Source: Streptomyces caniscabiei (lineage in GTDB: Bacteria; Actinomycetota; Actinomycetes; Streptomycetales; Streptomycetaceae). From it: DNA of 64,000 bases. Made by a program: the position numbers and the translations under genes. Within the stretch, counting starts at the first letter, position 1. Each line of letters begins with the position of its first letter. The notes below the pieces were generated by a model. That model was not told the origin of the DNA, searched no databases, and saw only the letters and a program-made list of their open reading frames with translations. The stretch covers positions 124,001 through 188,000 of the forward strand of contig NZ_JABXWI010000014.1 of assembly GCF_014930365.1 (NCBI RefSeq), read 5' to 3'. This document shows positions 15,171-23,550 of this stretch, one piece after another.

Positions 15171-16343
15171 ATGGCAGCCACCTCCGCGCACACACACGGC
15201 ACGCACGGCACACACGACGTCCCCGGCGCCGCACGGCAGGCGGACCCCTTCCCGGTCAAGGGAATGGACGCGGTCGTCTTCGCGGTGGGCAACGCCAAGC
15301 AGGCCGCCCACTACTACTCCACGGCGTTCGGCATGCGCCTCGTCGCCTACGCCGGCCCCGAGACCGGCAGCCGCGAGACGGCGAGCTACGTCCTGGAGAA
15401 CGGCTCGGCCCGGTTCGTCCTCACCTCGGTCGTCAAACCCGCCACCACCTGGGGCCACTTCCTCGCCGAGCACATCGCCGAGCACGGCGACGGCGTCGTC
15501 GACCTCGCCATCGAGGTCCCGGACGCCCGCCGCGCGTACGCCTACGCCGTCGGACACGGCGCGCGGTCCGTCACCGAGCCGTACGAGACGAAGGACGAGC
15601 ACGGCACGGTCGTGCTGGCCGCGATCGCCACGTACGGCACGACCCGGCACACCCTCGTCGAGCGCACCGGCTACGACGGGCCGTACCTCCCCGGCTACGT
15701 CGCCGCGGACCCCCTCGTCGAGCCGCCCGCGCGGCGCACCTTCCAGGCCATCGACCACTGCGTGGGCAACGTCGAGCTCGGGCGCATGAACGAATGGGTG
15801 GAGTTCTACAACCGAGTCATGGGCTTCACCAACATGAAGGAGTTCGTGGGCGACGACATCGCCACCGAGTACAGCGCGCTGATGTCGAAGGTCGTGGCGG
15901 ACGGCACGCTCAAGGTCAAGTTCCCCATCAACGAGCCCGCCCTGGCCAGGAAGAAGTCGCAGATCGACGAGTACCTGGAGTTCTACGGCGGCGCGGGCGT
16001 CCAGCACATCGCGCTCAACACGGACGACATCGTGGGGACGGTACGGACGATGCGGGCGGCGGGTGTCGAGTTCCTCGCCACGCCGGACTCCTACTACGAC
16101 ACGCTGGGGGAGTGGGTCGGCGACACACGTGTGCCCGTCGACACCCTGCGCGAACTCAAGATCCTCGCGGACCGGGACGAGGACGGGTACCTGCTGCAGA
16201 TCTTCACCAAGCCGGTCCAGGACCGGCCGACGGTCTTCTTCGAGATCATCGAGCGGCACGGGTCGATGGGGTTCGGCAAGGGCAACTTCAAGGCGCTGTT
16301 CGAGGCGATCGAGAGGGAGCAGGAGAAGAGGGGGAACTTGTGA
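15171..16343 (+). CDS. hppD: 4-hydroxyphenylpyruvate dioxygenase
   Basis: This 390-residue enzyme converts 4-hydroxyphenylpyruvate to homogentisate in tyrosine catabolism, using Fe(II) and O2. The ATG at 15171 follows CGGAGGA by 10 bases. Two vicinal-oxygen-chelate domains are visible (about 30-165 and 190-370). The facial iron triad is His196 (IDHCVGNVE), His279 (GVQHIAL) and Glu358 (FFEIIER). The C-terminal helix GSMGFGKGNFKALFEAIEREQ, which gates the active site, is intact. The first 25 residues are an extra His/Thr-rich stretch (THGTHGTH). It diverges from the AsnC-type gene that probably controls it. Confidence 0.96.
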   Translation: MAATSAHTHGTHGTHDVPGAARQADPFPVKGMDAVVFAVGNAKQAAHYYSTAFGMRLVAYAGPETGSRETASYVLENGSARFVLTSVVKPATTWGHFLAEHIAEHGDGVVDLAIEVPDARRAYAYAVGHGARSVTEPYETKDEHGTVVLAAIATYGTTRHTLVERTGYDGPYLPGYVAADPLVEPPARRTFQAIDHCVGNVELGRMNEWVEFYNRVMGFTNMKEFVGDDIATEYSALMSKVVADGTLKVKFPINEPALARKKSQIDEYLEFYGGAGVQHIALNTDDIVGTVRTMRAAGVEFLATPDSYYDTLGEWVGDTRVPVDTLRELKILADRDEDGYLLQIFTKPVQDRPTVFFEIIERHGSMGFGKGNFKALFEAIEREQEKRGNL

Positions 16344-16383
16344 GGGCGCGCGTCAGGGGGTGGGGGTGCGTGTCTCGTCGGCG

Positions 16384-16570
16384 GGTGCGGGTGCGTCGTG
16401 GTTGCTCGCGCAGTTCCCCGCGCCCCTAAAAGACCAGGCCCTGCGGGCCTGAAAGGCCACGGCCCCGCGGGCCTGAAAAGCGACGGGACTGCGGGCTGAA
16501 AAGCATGGGGCGCAGCCCTGCTTTTCAGGGGCGCGGGGAACTGCGCGAGCAACCCCCACGCACCCGCACC
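16384..16570. repeat. Long inverted repeat of the intergenic palindrome family
   Basis: A 27-bp arm at 16401-16427, containing GCGCAGTTCCCCGCGCCCCT, is repeated exactly in inverse orientation at 16527-16553. Flanking GGGTGCGGGTGCG-type bases extend the match imperfectly to about 45 bp. Between the arms lie several GGCCTGAAAAGC-type repeats. It sits between the convergent hppD and TPR genes and probably terminates both. Further copies occur at 34767, 34842, 50659, 55271 and 58047. Confidence 0.9.
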
Positions 16571-16592
16571 CGCCCACGCACCCCCCCGCGCC

Positions 16593-18029
16593 TCACCCAC
16601 CTCTCACCACATACGGATTCAACCGCCCCGCCTCCTCCAGATGCCGCCGCCCCGCCGCCTCCAACCCCACCGCCCGCTCGATCACCCCCCGGTGATACGC
16701 GTACACCGCACTCCGCACCTCCCCACCCCGCGCCCGATCCGTCGCCCGCCGCGCGAACCCCAGCGCCTCCCCGTCCGCCCCGGCCCGATGCAACGCCCAC
16801 CCCAGCGCATCGGCCACCCGCAACCCCGGCTGCCGCTCCCACTCCGCCCGCAGCACCCGCACCGCCTCCGCCGGATCCCCGTGGTCCGCCTCCAGCGCCC
16901 CGAGGACGAGCGACTCGTTCACCCCGGCCGCGGCGGACCGAGCCACCAGCGTCCGCACCACGCCGTACTGCTCCCGCGCCTCCTTCGCCCGCCCCAGCGA
17001 CTCGTACAACTCGCCCAGCCGCAACGCCACTTCGGGGGACGGCCGCCGCGACAGCGCCGAACGGTACTCGCGCACCCCCTCCGCCGTCCGCCCCAGTGCC
17101 ACCAGCGCACGCCCCCGGCACGCGCCGGCCTCCGGGTCACCCCCGGCGACGCCGGAGCCGCCGGCCTCGCAGTACCGCAACGACTGCTCCGCCTCCCCCC
17201 GCTCCCACGCCAGCTCCCCGGCCCGGACCCACCACGCCGCACCCGCGGCCGACGGACCCGTGACCGACGTCTCGGTGGCCGCCGCGTCCGAGAGCGCCGC
17301 GGCCGCGTCCTCGCGCGCCCCCTGGTCCCAGGAGACCCGCGCCGCCCGCGCCCTGGCCGCCGGCCCGGAGTCGACGGCGAGCATCCTGTCCCTGGTCGCG
17401 CGCACGGCCTTGTACCGGCCGAGCCCGTCGTACGCGTCGATGAGCAGGGCGTACGCGGTCCAGCGCCCCGGCGCCACCCGTACGGCCTTCTCGCCCCAGC
17501 GTTGCGCCGCCCGGAAGTCCCGACGGGCGACCGCGAGGGCGGTGAGGCCTTCGAGGGCGTCGGCGTTGCCGCTCGGCCGGAGCCGCAGCGAGGTCCGCAG
17601 GGCGCGTTCGGCCCGGGGGTGGTCCAGGACGCCGCCGGTCCGGCGGGCCCGTTCGACGTACGCCACGCCGAGCACCGCCCACGAGACGTGGTCACGCGGC
17701 CGGGCCCGCACCCGGGCCTCCCGCTCACGCACGGTCGCCGCCACGTCGGGCAGCGCGGCAGGCATCCCGGCGAGCAGCCGGGCAGCCGGAACGGTCCTCG
17801 CCCGCCGCCCCTCGGGCCCGGCCGCGCCCACCACCCGCGCCTCCCGACCCCCGCCCCCGCCCCCGCCGTCACCTCCGTCCGGCGGCACCACCATCAGCAC
17901 ACCCCCGAGCACGAAACACCCGACGACGGCCCAGACCACCCGCCGCCCCCGCCCGGCGCCCCGTCCCTCGGTGGCCCGCAACCCGGCGGCCCACCGCCGC
18001 ACCGCCCGCTGCTCGTTCTCCACAGACAT
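16593..18029 (-). CDS. TPR-repeat protein with one membrane anchor
   Basis: The protein has 478 residues from the ATG at 18027-18029; a GTG at 18068 would add 13. Residues about 30-50 form one transmembrane segment (VVWAVVGCFVLGGVLMVV). A Gly-run linker follows, then about eight tetratricopeptide helix pairs (for example HVSWAVLGVAYVERARRTGGVL, WTAYALLIDAYDGLGRYKAV, EVALRLGELYESLGRAKEAREQYGVV). It should be a bitopic scaffold presenting TPRs outside the membrane. No catalytic domain is seen. It diverges from the GlcD-like gene. Confidence 0.75.
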   Translation of the reverse strand: MSVENEQRAVRRWAAGLRATEGRGAGRGRRVVWAVVGCFVLGGVLMVVPPDGGDGGGGGGGREARVVGAAGPEGRRARTVPAARLLAGMPAALPDVAATVREREARVRARPRDHVSWAVLGVAYVERARRTGGVLDHPRAERALRTSLRLRPSGNADALEGLTALAVARRDFRAAQRWGEKAVRVAPGRWTAYALLIDAYDGLGRYKAVRATRDRMLAVDSGPAARARAARVSWDQGAREDAAAALSDAAATETSVTGPSAAGAAWWVRAGELAWERGEAEQSLRYCEAGGSGVAGGDPEAGACRGRALVALGRTAEGVREYRSALSRRPSPEVALRLGELYESLGRAKEAREQYGVVRTLVARSAAAGVNESLVLGALEADHGDPAEAVRVLRAEWERQPGLRVADALGWALHRAGADGEALGFARRATDRARGGEVRSAVYAYHRGVIERAVGLEAAGRRHLEEAGRLNPYVVRGG

Positions 18030-18124
18030 GCCGTCACTGTGCGTCAATACGACGACCACATCCCGCACCCGAACGCTCGCGCCGACGGGTTCACACCGAT
18101 GGCCGCGAGTGCGAACCTGTGATC

Positions 18125-19525
18125 ATGAGCCGTATCCAAGCCCCGTCCGACGAGACGACCGGCAACCTCGTCGACCGACTGCTCAGCGGCCTGCCGCCGG
18201 AGGCGGTCCTCGTCGATCCGGACGTCACCACTTCCTACGCCAACGACATGGCGAGCTTCTGCGAGGCCGGTGTCCCCGCGGTCGTCGTCCTGCCCCGGAC
18301 CGTCGAACAGGTGCAGCACGTCATGCGGACCGCCACCGCGCTGCGCGTCCCGGTGGTCCCGCAGGGCGCCCGCACCGGCCTCTCCGGCGGCGCCAACGCC
18401 TCCGAGGGCTGCATCGTGCTGTCCCTGACGAAGATGGACCGGATCCTCGAGATCAACCCGGTCGACCGCATCGCCGTCGTCGAACCCGGCGTCGTCAACG
18501 CCGCCCTCTCCCGGGCGGTCAACGAACACGGCCTCTGCTACCCGCCGGACCCCTCCAGCTGGGAGATGTGCACGATCGGCGGCAACATCGGCACGGCCTC
18601 CGGCGGCCTGTGCTGCGTGAAGTACGGGGTGACCGCCGAGTACGTCCTCGGCCTGGACGTCGTGCTCGCCGACGGCCGGCTGATGTCCACCGGCAGACGC
18701 ACCGCGAAGGGCGTCGCCGGCTACGACCTCACCCGGCTCTTCGTCGGCTCGGAGGGCTCGCTCGGCATCGTCGTCCGCGCGACCCTCGCCCTCAAGCCGC
18801 AGCCGCCCCGGCAGCTGGTGCTGGCGGCGGAGTTCGCGTCGGCGGCAGCCGCCTGCGACGCGGTGTGCCGGATCATGGCCGGCGGACACGTCCCGTCGCT
18901 GCTCGAACTCATGGACCGTACGACGGTGAAGGCCGTCAACGACCTCGCGCACATGGGGCTGCCGGAGACCACCGAGGCGCTGCTGCTCGCCGCCTTCGAC
19001 ACCCCGGACCCGGCCGCCGACCTCGCCGCCGTCGGCGCGCTCTGCGAGGCGGCGGGCGCCACCCAGGTCGTCCCGGCGGACGACGCGGCCGAGTCCGAAC
19101 TGCTGCTCCAGGCGCGGCGGTTGTCGCTCACCGCGCTGGAGGCGGTCAAGGGCACCACGATGATCGACGACGTGTGCGTGCCGCGCTCCAGGCTCGGCGA
19201 GCTGCTCGACGGCGTCGACCGCATCGCCGAGAAGTACGACCTGACCATCGGGGTCTGCGCCCACGCCGGCGACGGCAACACGCACCCCACCGTCTGCTTC
19301 GACGCGGCCGACCCCGACGAGTCCCGGCGCGCCCGCGAGTCCTTCGACGAGATCATGGCCCTCGGTCTGGAACTCGGCGGCACGATCACCGGCGAGCACG
19401 GAGTGGGCATCCTGAAGAAGGAGTGGCTGGCCCGGGAGATCGGCCCGGTGGGCATGGAGATGCAGCGGGCGGTGAAGTCCGCCTTCGACCCGTTGGGCAT
19501 CCTCAACCCGGGCAAGCTGTTCTGA
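18125..19525 (+). CDS. FAD-linked oxidase, GlcD-like (glycolate/lactate oxidase family)
   Basis: This 466-residue protein has the PCMH-type FAD-binding domain (about 45-225; PVVPQGARTGLSGGANAS, TIGGNIGTASGGLCCVKYG) and the FAD-oxidase C domain (about 230-465; HAGDGNTHPTVCFD, ITGEHGVGILKKEWL, DPLGILNPGKLF). The family oxidises 2-hydroxy acids such as glycolate or D-lactate. There is no GlcE or GlcF partner beside it, so it may act alone or with a quinone. A GTG 6 bases upstream of the chosen ATG is an alternative start. It is convergent with ssgG. Confidence 0.88.
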   Translation: MSRIQAPSDETTGNLVDRLLSGLPPEAVLVDPDVTTSYANDMASFCEAGVPAVVVLPRTVEQVQHVMRTATALRVPVVPQGARTGLSGGANASEGCIVLSLTKMDRILEINPVDRIAVVEPGVVNAALSRAVNEHGLCYPPDPSSWEMCTIGGNIGTASGGLCCVKYGVTAEYVLGLDVVLADGRLMSTGRRTAKGVAGYDLTRLFVGSEGSLGIVVRATLALKPQPPRQLVLAAEFASAAAACDAVCRIMAGGHVPSLLELMDRTTVKAVNDLAHMGLPETTEALLLAAFDTPDPAADLAAVGALCEAAGATQVVPADDAAESELLLQARRLSLTALEAVKGTTMIDDVCVPRSRLGELLDGVDRIAEKYDLTIGVCAHAGDGNTHPTVCFDAADPDESRRARESFDEIMALGLELGGTITGEHGVGILKKEWLAREIGPVGMEMQRAVKSAFDPLGILNPGKLF

Positions 19526-19550
19526 CGTCGGCCTTCCAGGGACACGCCCC

Positions 19551-19964
19551 TCACTGGGCGAGGAGTTGGGCCAGGCCGTCGTCGATGCCCAGCATGTCGA
19601 ACTCCGCGCCCGGCGGGACCAGCCGCAGGGTCCGCTCCAGCCAGGCCGACACCGCGGCGGCGGGCGCCTCGAGCAGCGCGTCCCCGTCCGGTGAGCTGAG
19701 CGCCATCAGGACGACGCTGCGGCCCGACACCTTCGTCGGCCACACCCGCACGTCCCCGTGCCCGCACGGCCGGAACACCCCCTCGACGAGCAGCTCCCGC
19801 GCGAACGTCCAGTGCACCGGCCGGTCGGAGTTGACGTGGAAGGTGATGTGGACGGCGTACGGGTCGTCGCCGCGGTAGGCCAGCTTGGCCGGCACGGGGA
19901 TGCTGCGCTCGGGCGACAGGACGAGTCTGAGCTCCAGTTCGCGCTCCACGACGGTGTGCCGCAT
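19551..19964 (-). CDS. ssgG: SsgA-like sporulation cell-division protein
   Basis: This 137-residue protein is a typical SsgA-like protein, a family confined to sporulating actinomycetes. Visible motifs are LRLVLSPERSIPVPAKLAYRGDDPYAVHITFHVNSDRPVHWTFARELLVEGV and the C-terminal GAEFDMLGIDDGLAQLL. These proteins help place septa and remodel the wall during sporulation. The ssgG name rests on the neighbouring GlcD-like and HPPD genes, which flank ssgG in S. coelicolor as I recall; the family itself is clear. AGAGGA lies 9 bases upstream of the ATG. Confidence 0.85.
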   Translation of the reverse strand: MRHTVVERELELRLVLSPERSIPVPAKLAYRGDDPYAVHITFHVNSDRPVHWTFARELLVEGVFRPCGHGDVRVWPTKVSGRSVVLMALSSPDGDALLEAPAAAVSAWLERTLRLVPPGAEFDMLGIDDGLAQLLAQ

Positions 19965-20228
19965 GGTGATCGTTCCTCTCTCTTGGCGGGACCCCTGGGT
20001 GGGGCCCGTACGAGTGAGAGGGGCCAGGGCCCCGCAGCATTACGCGGGTTCGCGAAACTTTTTCCGACGAGTCCACGGACCGTCCTGCCGCGTCCGGCGG
20101 GCCGCCGCGCCCGTAGCAGATCCGTGCGCGAATGGGGCGGGTCCGGAGGCAGCGGTCATGGACCGGGCCGACGTCTGGTAGATCTGGTTGCCTCCATCAA
20201 ACCCACGAGCAGATACGGGACGACGGAC

Positions 20229-21932
20229 ATGAGCGCCCCAACCCCGGCCCCCGGTGACGACAGGCCCCGCGAAGGGTATTACCCGGACCCGTCCATTCCT
20301 GGATATGTCCGGTACTGGAACGGCGCCGCCTGGGTGCCGGGTACGAGCCGTCCGGCGCCCTCCGACGGTGAGCCGCTCGCCCCGCCGCCCGGCTCCGGCT
20401 CGTCCGGCGCCGTGGAGGAGACGGGCCCGCACTTCTTCGACGAGGACCCCGCGGGCGACGGTGACGCGGCCAGGGCGGCCGCCGACCCCAACGCCCTGCA
20501 CGGCTCCCGCCCCGAGCCCGCCTCCGCGTGGGGCGCCGACCGCTCCCGCCAGACCGGCTTCGGCGGCGACAAGGACCGCCGGGTGTCCTGGGGTTCCGCA
20601 CCCGGCGCCGACCCGCGCCTCTCCCTCTCGGCCGGCACGGCCGACACGACAGGCACGGGAGACACGGCCGGCTCCGCCGACGACAGCGGCGGCCCGGCCG
20701 GCCCCACCGGTGCCGCGGCCTTCGGTGACCCCGGCCGTACGGCGACCACGGACGGCACGGCCACCATCCCGCCGGCGGACGACGACGAGGCCGGGTCCAC
20801 ACCGGGCACGGTGGTCTTCCGGCGACCGAACAGCTCCGGGGCCCCGGAGGCGGCCGTCGGCACGGAACCCGCCCCGACGGACGGCACGATGACGTTCCGT
20901 CCGTCCTCCTCGCGCGCGGGACAGCAGGACGGTACGGCTCCCGCGGCCCCCGCCGCTTTCGGCGCGCACCTGACCCCGGCCCAGGTCGCCGCCCAGCAGG
21001 CCCTCGGCCTCGCCCCGCAGTCCTCCTCTCCCCCGTCGGCTCCGTCCGGCCCGCAGGACCTTTCGGTGCCGCAGCAGGGTCCGCAGCAGGGCGGCACGGC
21101 CCCGGCGGCAGCGGTCTCCGCCCCGGCGGCCTCGGCGGTCGCCCCGGCGGCCCCCGCCGTCCCGGCCCCGCAGCAGCCGGCGTTCGGCGGCGCCTTCCCG
21201 CCTGCTCCGCAGGCCGCCCAGCCCCCGTCCCCGCAGGTCGCCGCCCCGCCGCTCACGCCGGGCGTGCCCCAGCAGGCCGCGGCCCCGCAGTCGGCCGACA
21301 CCCCCATGGCCGTCGGCATCGGCGGCGGGCAGCCCTCCTGGGCCCAGCAGGTGCACCGGCTGGCCGGGGGGGACGGCGAGCAGCCGGTCACGCCGTGGAA
21401 GCCGGTCGTCGAGGACCCGTTCCAGGCGGCCGCGCGCCGGCAGTCCGAGGCCAGGCCCGCGGGGCTCGGCAGACGGCTGGCCGCCCGGCTGGTGGACAGC
21501 CTGGTCGTCGGCGGCGTCACGGCCGTGGCCGCCGTGCCGTTCGGCGGCAAGGCGGTCGACCACATCGACGAGAAGATCGACGCGGCCAAGCTCTCCGGTG
21601 AGAAGGTCACCGTCTGGCTGGTCGACGGCACGACCTCCGTCTACCTGGGCATCATCCTGGGCGTCCTGTTCCTCGTCAGCGCCGCGTACGAGGTGCTGCC
21701 CACCGCCAAGTGGGGCCGCACCCTCGGCAAGCGGCTGTTCGGTATCGAGGTCCGGGACATCGAGGGCCTGGAGCCCCCGTCGTTCATGGGCTCCCTGCGC
21801 CGCTGGCTCGTCCACACCGTCTCCGGGCTGCTCGGCATCGGCGTGGTCGGCGTGCTGTGGTGCGTCTGGGACAAGCCGTGGCGCCAGTGCTGGCACGACA
21901 AGGCGGCCCACACCTTCGTGGCGGGCGACTAG
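20229..21932 (+). CDS. RDD-family membrane protein with DUF2510 and long disordered linker
   Basis: This 567-residue protein starts with a DUF2510 motif (EGYYPDPSIPGYVRYWNGAAWVPGT, residues 18-42). A linker of some 350 residues follows, very rich in Pro, Ala, Gly and Gln (for example APAAPAVPAPQQPAFGG). The C-terminal RDD domain (about 410-560) begins at AGLGRRLAARLVDSLVVGG, with transmembrane helices and KWGRTLGKRLFGIEV. It ends in WHDKAAHTFV. RDD proteins are small membrane proteins of uncertain transport role. It is followed in the same direction by a second RDD gene. Confidence 0.82.
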   Translation: MSAPTPAPGDDRPREGYYPDPSIPGYVRYWNGAAWVPGTSRPAPSDGEPLAPPPGSGSSGAVEETGPHFFDEDPAGDGDAARAAADPNALHGSRPEPASAWGADRSRQTGFGGDKDRRVSWGSAPGADPRLSLSAGTADTTGTGDTAGSADDSGGPAGPTGAAAFGDPGRTATTDGTATIPPADDDEAGSTPGTVVFRRPNSSGAPEAAVGTEPAPTDGTMTFRPSSSRAGQQDGTAPAAPAAFGAHLTPAQVAAQQALGLAPQSSSPPSAPSGPQDLSVPQQGPQQGGTAPAAAVSAPAASAVAPAAPAVPAPQQPAFGGAFPPAPQAAQPPSPQVAAPPLTPGVPQQAAAPQSADTPMAVGIGGGQPSWAQQVHRLAGGDGEQPVTPWKPVVEDPFQAAARRQSEARPAGLGRRLAARLVDSLVVGGVTAVAAVPFGGKAVDHIDEKIDAAKLSGEKVTVWLVDGTTSVYLGIILGVLFLVSAAYEVLPTAKWGRTLGKRLFGIEVRDIEGLEPPSFMGSLRRWLVHTVSGLLGIGVVGVLWCVWDKPWRQCWHDKAAHTFVAGD

Positions 21933-22027
21933 GGGCACCTCCGAACGGCCCGTCAGGGGCACGGAGCCGTACTCCGGACGGCCCCGTGCCGGATGCGGTG
22001 GCGGGGGGTTCGCGGTCGACTCGGGCC

Positions 22028-22672
22028 ATGAGTACCGAACCGCCGCCCTCCGGCTCCGGTCAGTCCCCCGACGACGACCCGTTCAGGAAGCAGCCGCCGC
22101 CGTACGGCAGTCAGCCGCCCCCTGGCGGCCAGCCGCCTCCCTACAGCGGGGGCCCCTACGGCGGCGGTGCCTACGGTGGTGACCCCTACGGCGGCGGTCG
22201 CTACCCCAACGACCCCCTCTCCGGCATGCCGCCGCTCGCCGACAGCGGGAAGCGGGTGCTCGCGCGGATCATCGACATGATCCTGGTGGGGATCGTGGTG
22301 GGGCTGCTGGCCTGGGCGTTCCGGATCAGCCAGTACACGGTGGACTCGGACGACTTCGAGTTCGGCAAGTCCTTCGCCCAGGAGGCGCTCGCGGCGGTCC
22401 TCTACATCGCCTACGACACGTACTTCTCCGTCAAGAACGGCCAGACCCTCGGCAAGAGGCTGCTGAAGCTGCGGGTGGCGAACCTCAACGACGGATCCAC
22501 GCCCTCCGTGCAGACCGCGCTGATCCGCGCGGCCGTGCTGTGGATCCCCTTCGCCTTCTGCTGCGCCTGCATCTGGACGGCGATCGCGGGCGGCTGGAGC
22601 TTCTTCGACAAGCCCTACAAACAGGGTCTGCACGACAAGGCGGCCAAGACGGTGGTGGTCAGCACCGCTTGA
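22028..22672 (+). CDS. RDD-family membrane protein
   Basis: This 214-residue protein has a Pro/Gly/Tyr-rich N-terminus with PPPYG, GGPYGGGAYGGDPYGGG repeats (residues 22-58). The RDD domain follows, starting at SGKRVLARIIDMILVGIVVGLLAW and containing NGQTLGKRLLKLRVANLNDGSTP and two more hydrophobic helices. It ends LHDKAAKTVVV, the same closing motif as the upstream RDD protein. The two genes, 95 bases apart, look like paralogues. The function is unknown. Confidence 0.82.
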   Translation: MSTEPPPSGSGQSPDDDPFRKQPPPYGSQPPPGGQPPPYSGGPYGGGAYGGDPYGGGRYPNDPLSGMPPLADSGKRVLARIIDMILVGIVVGLLAWAFRISQYTVDSDDFEFGKSFAQEALAAVLYIAYDTYFSVKNGQTLGKRLLKLRVANLNDGSTPSVQTALIRAAVLWIPFAFCCACIWTAIAGGWSFFDKPYKQGLHDKAAKTVVVSTA

Positions 22673-22835
22673 ACGGGCGGCTCGAACGGGCCGGTCGAAC
22701 GCATCGGTGGCGCGGATCGGTCGCGCGGGCCGGTCGGGCGGGCCGGTCGGGCACGGGGGCGCACACACGACGACGGCGGGTCCGTGGGTCACGGGCCCGC
22801 CGAAGCGTTTCAGCACACTGTCACCCAGTGCCGGG

Positions 22836-23123
22836 TCAGGAACCCATCCGCTCGTGCACGCGTTCCCGTACGGCCTGGGACCGCGCGGTCACCCGGCTCC
22901 GGGCCGGGGCCGTGGCGGAGGCCTTGGGGCGCGCGGCGGCGCCGGGCGCGGACTTGGGCAGCGGCACCGTCAGCGCGACGAGCAGGCCGAGTGCCAGGGC
23001 GGACAGGGCGATCACCGCGATACCCGCGCCGGAACTCGTCTGTGACAGCAGCAGCATGGCGAGGGTGGACAAGATCACGGTGCAGGAGCCGTAGGCGAGC
23101 TGTGCGGTCGTCGGACGAGGCAT
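22836..23123 (-). CDS. Small membrane protein
   Basis: This 95-residue protein has two adjacent hydrophobic segments (about 8-27 and 31-53; YGSCTVILSTLAMLLLS, GIAVIALSALALGLLVALTV). A basic Ala/Arg/Pro-rich tail follows that would lie in the cytoplasm. No family is recognised. It is convergent with the second RDD gene and stands alone. Confidence 0.6.
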   Translation of the reverse strand: MPRPTTAQLAYGSCTVILSTLAMLLLSQTSSGAGIAVIALSALALGLLVALTVPLPKSAPGAAARPKASATAPARSRVTARSQAVRERVHERMGS

Positions 23124-23550
23124 GGCAATCGTGTCCTCGGGTGGGAATCAAAGGTGAAGCAGTGCAGTCGGCTTGGCTTCTGCCGACCTCCGGCGCTCCG
23201 CCAATCGACTCTATTCGCCAGGGTGCCCGAGTGGAACGACGGGTAAGCGTGACCTGACACACGGTGCCGGGTGCACAGGGGGCGCACGGATTCATGGGGT
23301 CCGGCAAGTGGACGCATATGCGCGCCGGTTCGAGAGGCGGGCGGGCCGCGCCCATAACGACCTGGTAACGAACAAGCGCTTCCCCTGGACGCCGATAATC
23401 CACTTGACCTGTCCAAGTCAAGATCTGTTTTTTGTGTCGAAACTCCGATCGAATGGCGCCACTTGACTACACGCGTATACCGCGCGCGGACTCCTCCACG
23501 ATCGGGGCCATCCCCCTTCCGCGCGAACGGTACGCGGGGGAGGAACTCAA
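23124..23550. other. 427-bp region with promoter for the M6 protease
   Basis: No gene is supported. It is less GC-rich than its surroundings near 23390-23460 and contains a T7 run (23428-23434). A perfect inverted repeat CTTGAC-N8-GTCAAG lies at 23403-23422, and a TTGACT at 23464. This is probably a regulated promoter of the secreted protease. Confidence 0.5.
23403..23422. promoter_or_regulatory. Inverted repeat upstream of M6 protease
   Basis: CTTGACCTGTCCAAGTCAAG is 20 bases with perfect 6-bp outer arms, 129 bases before the protease start and followed by a T-rich run. It is a candidate operator; the binding protein is unknown. Confidence 0.4.
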
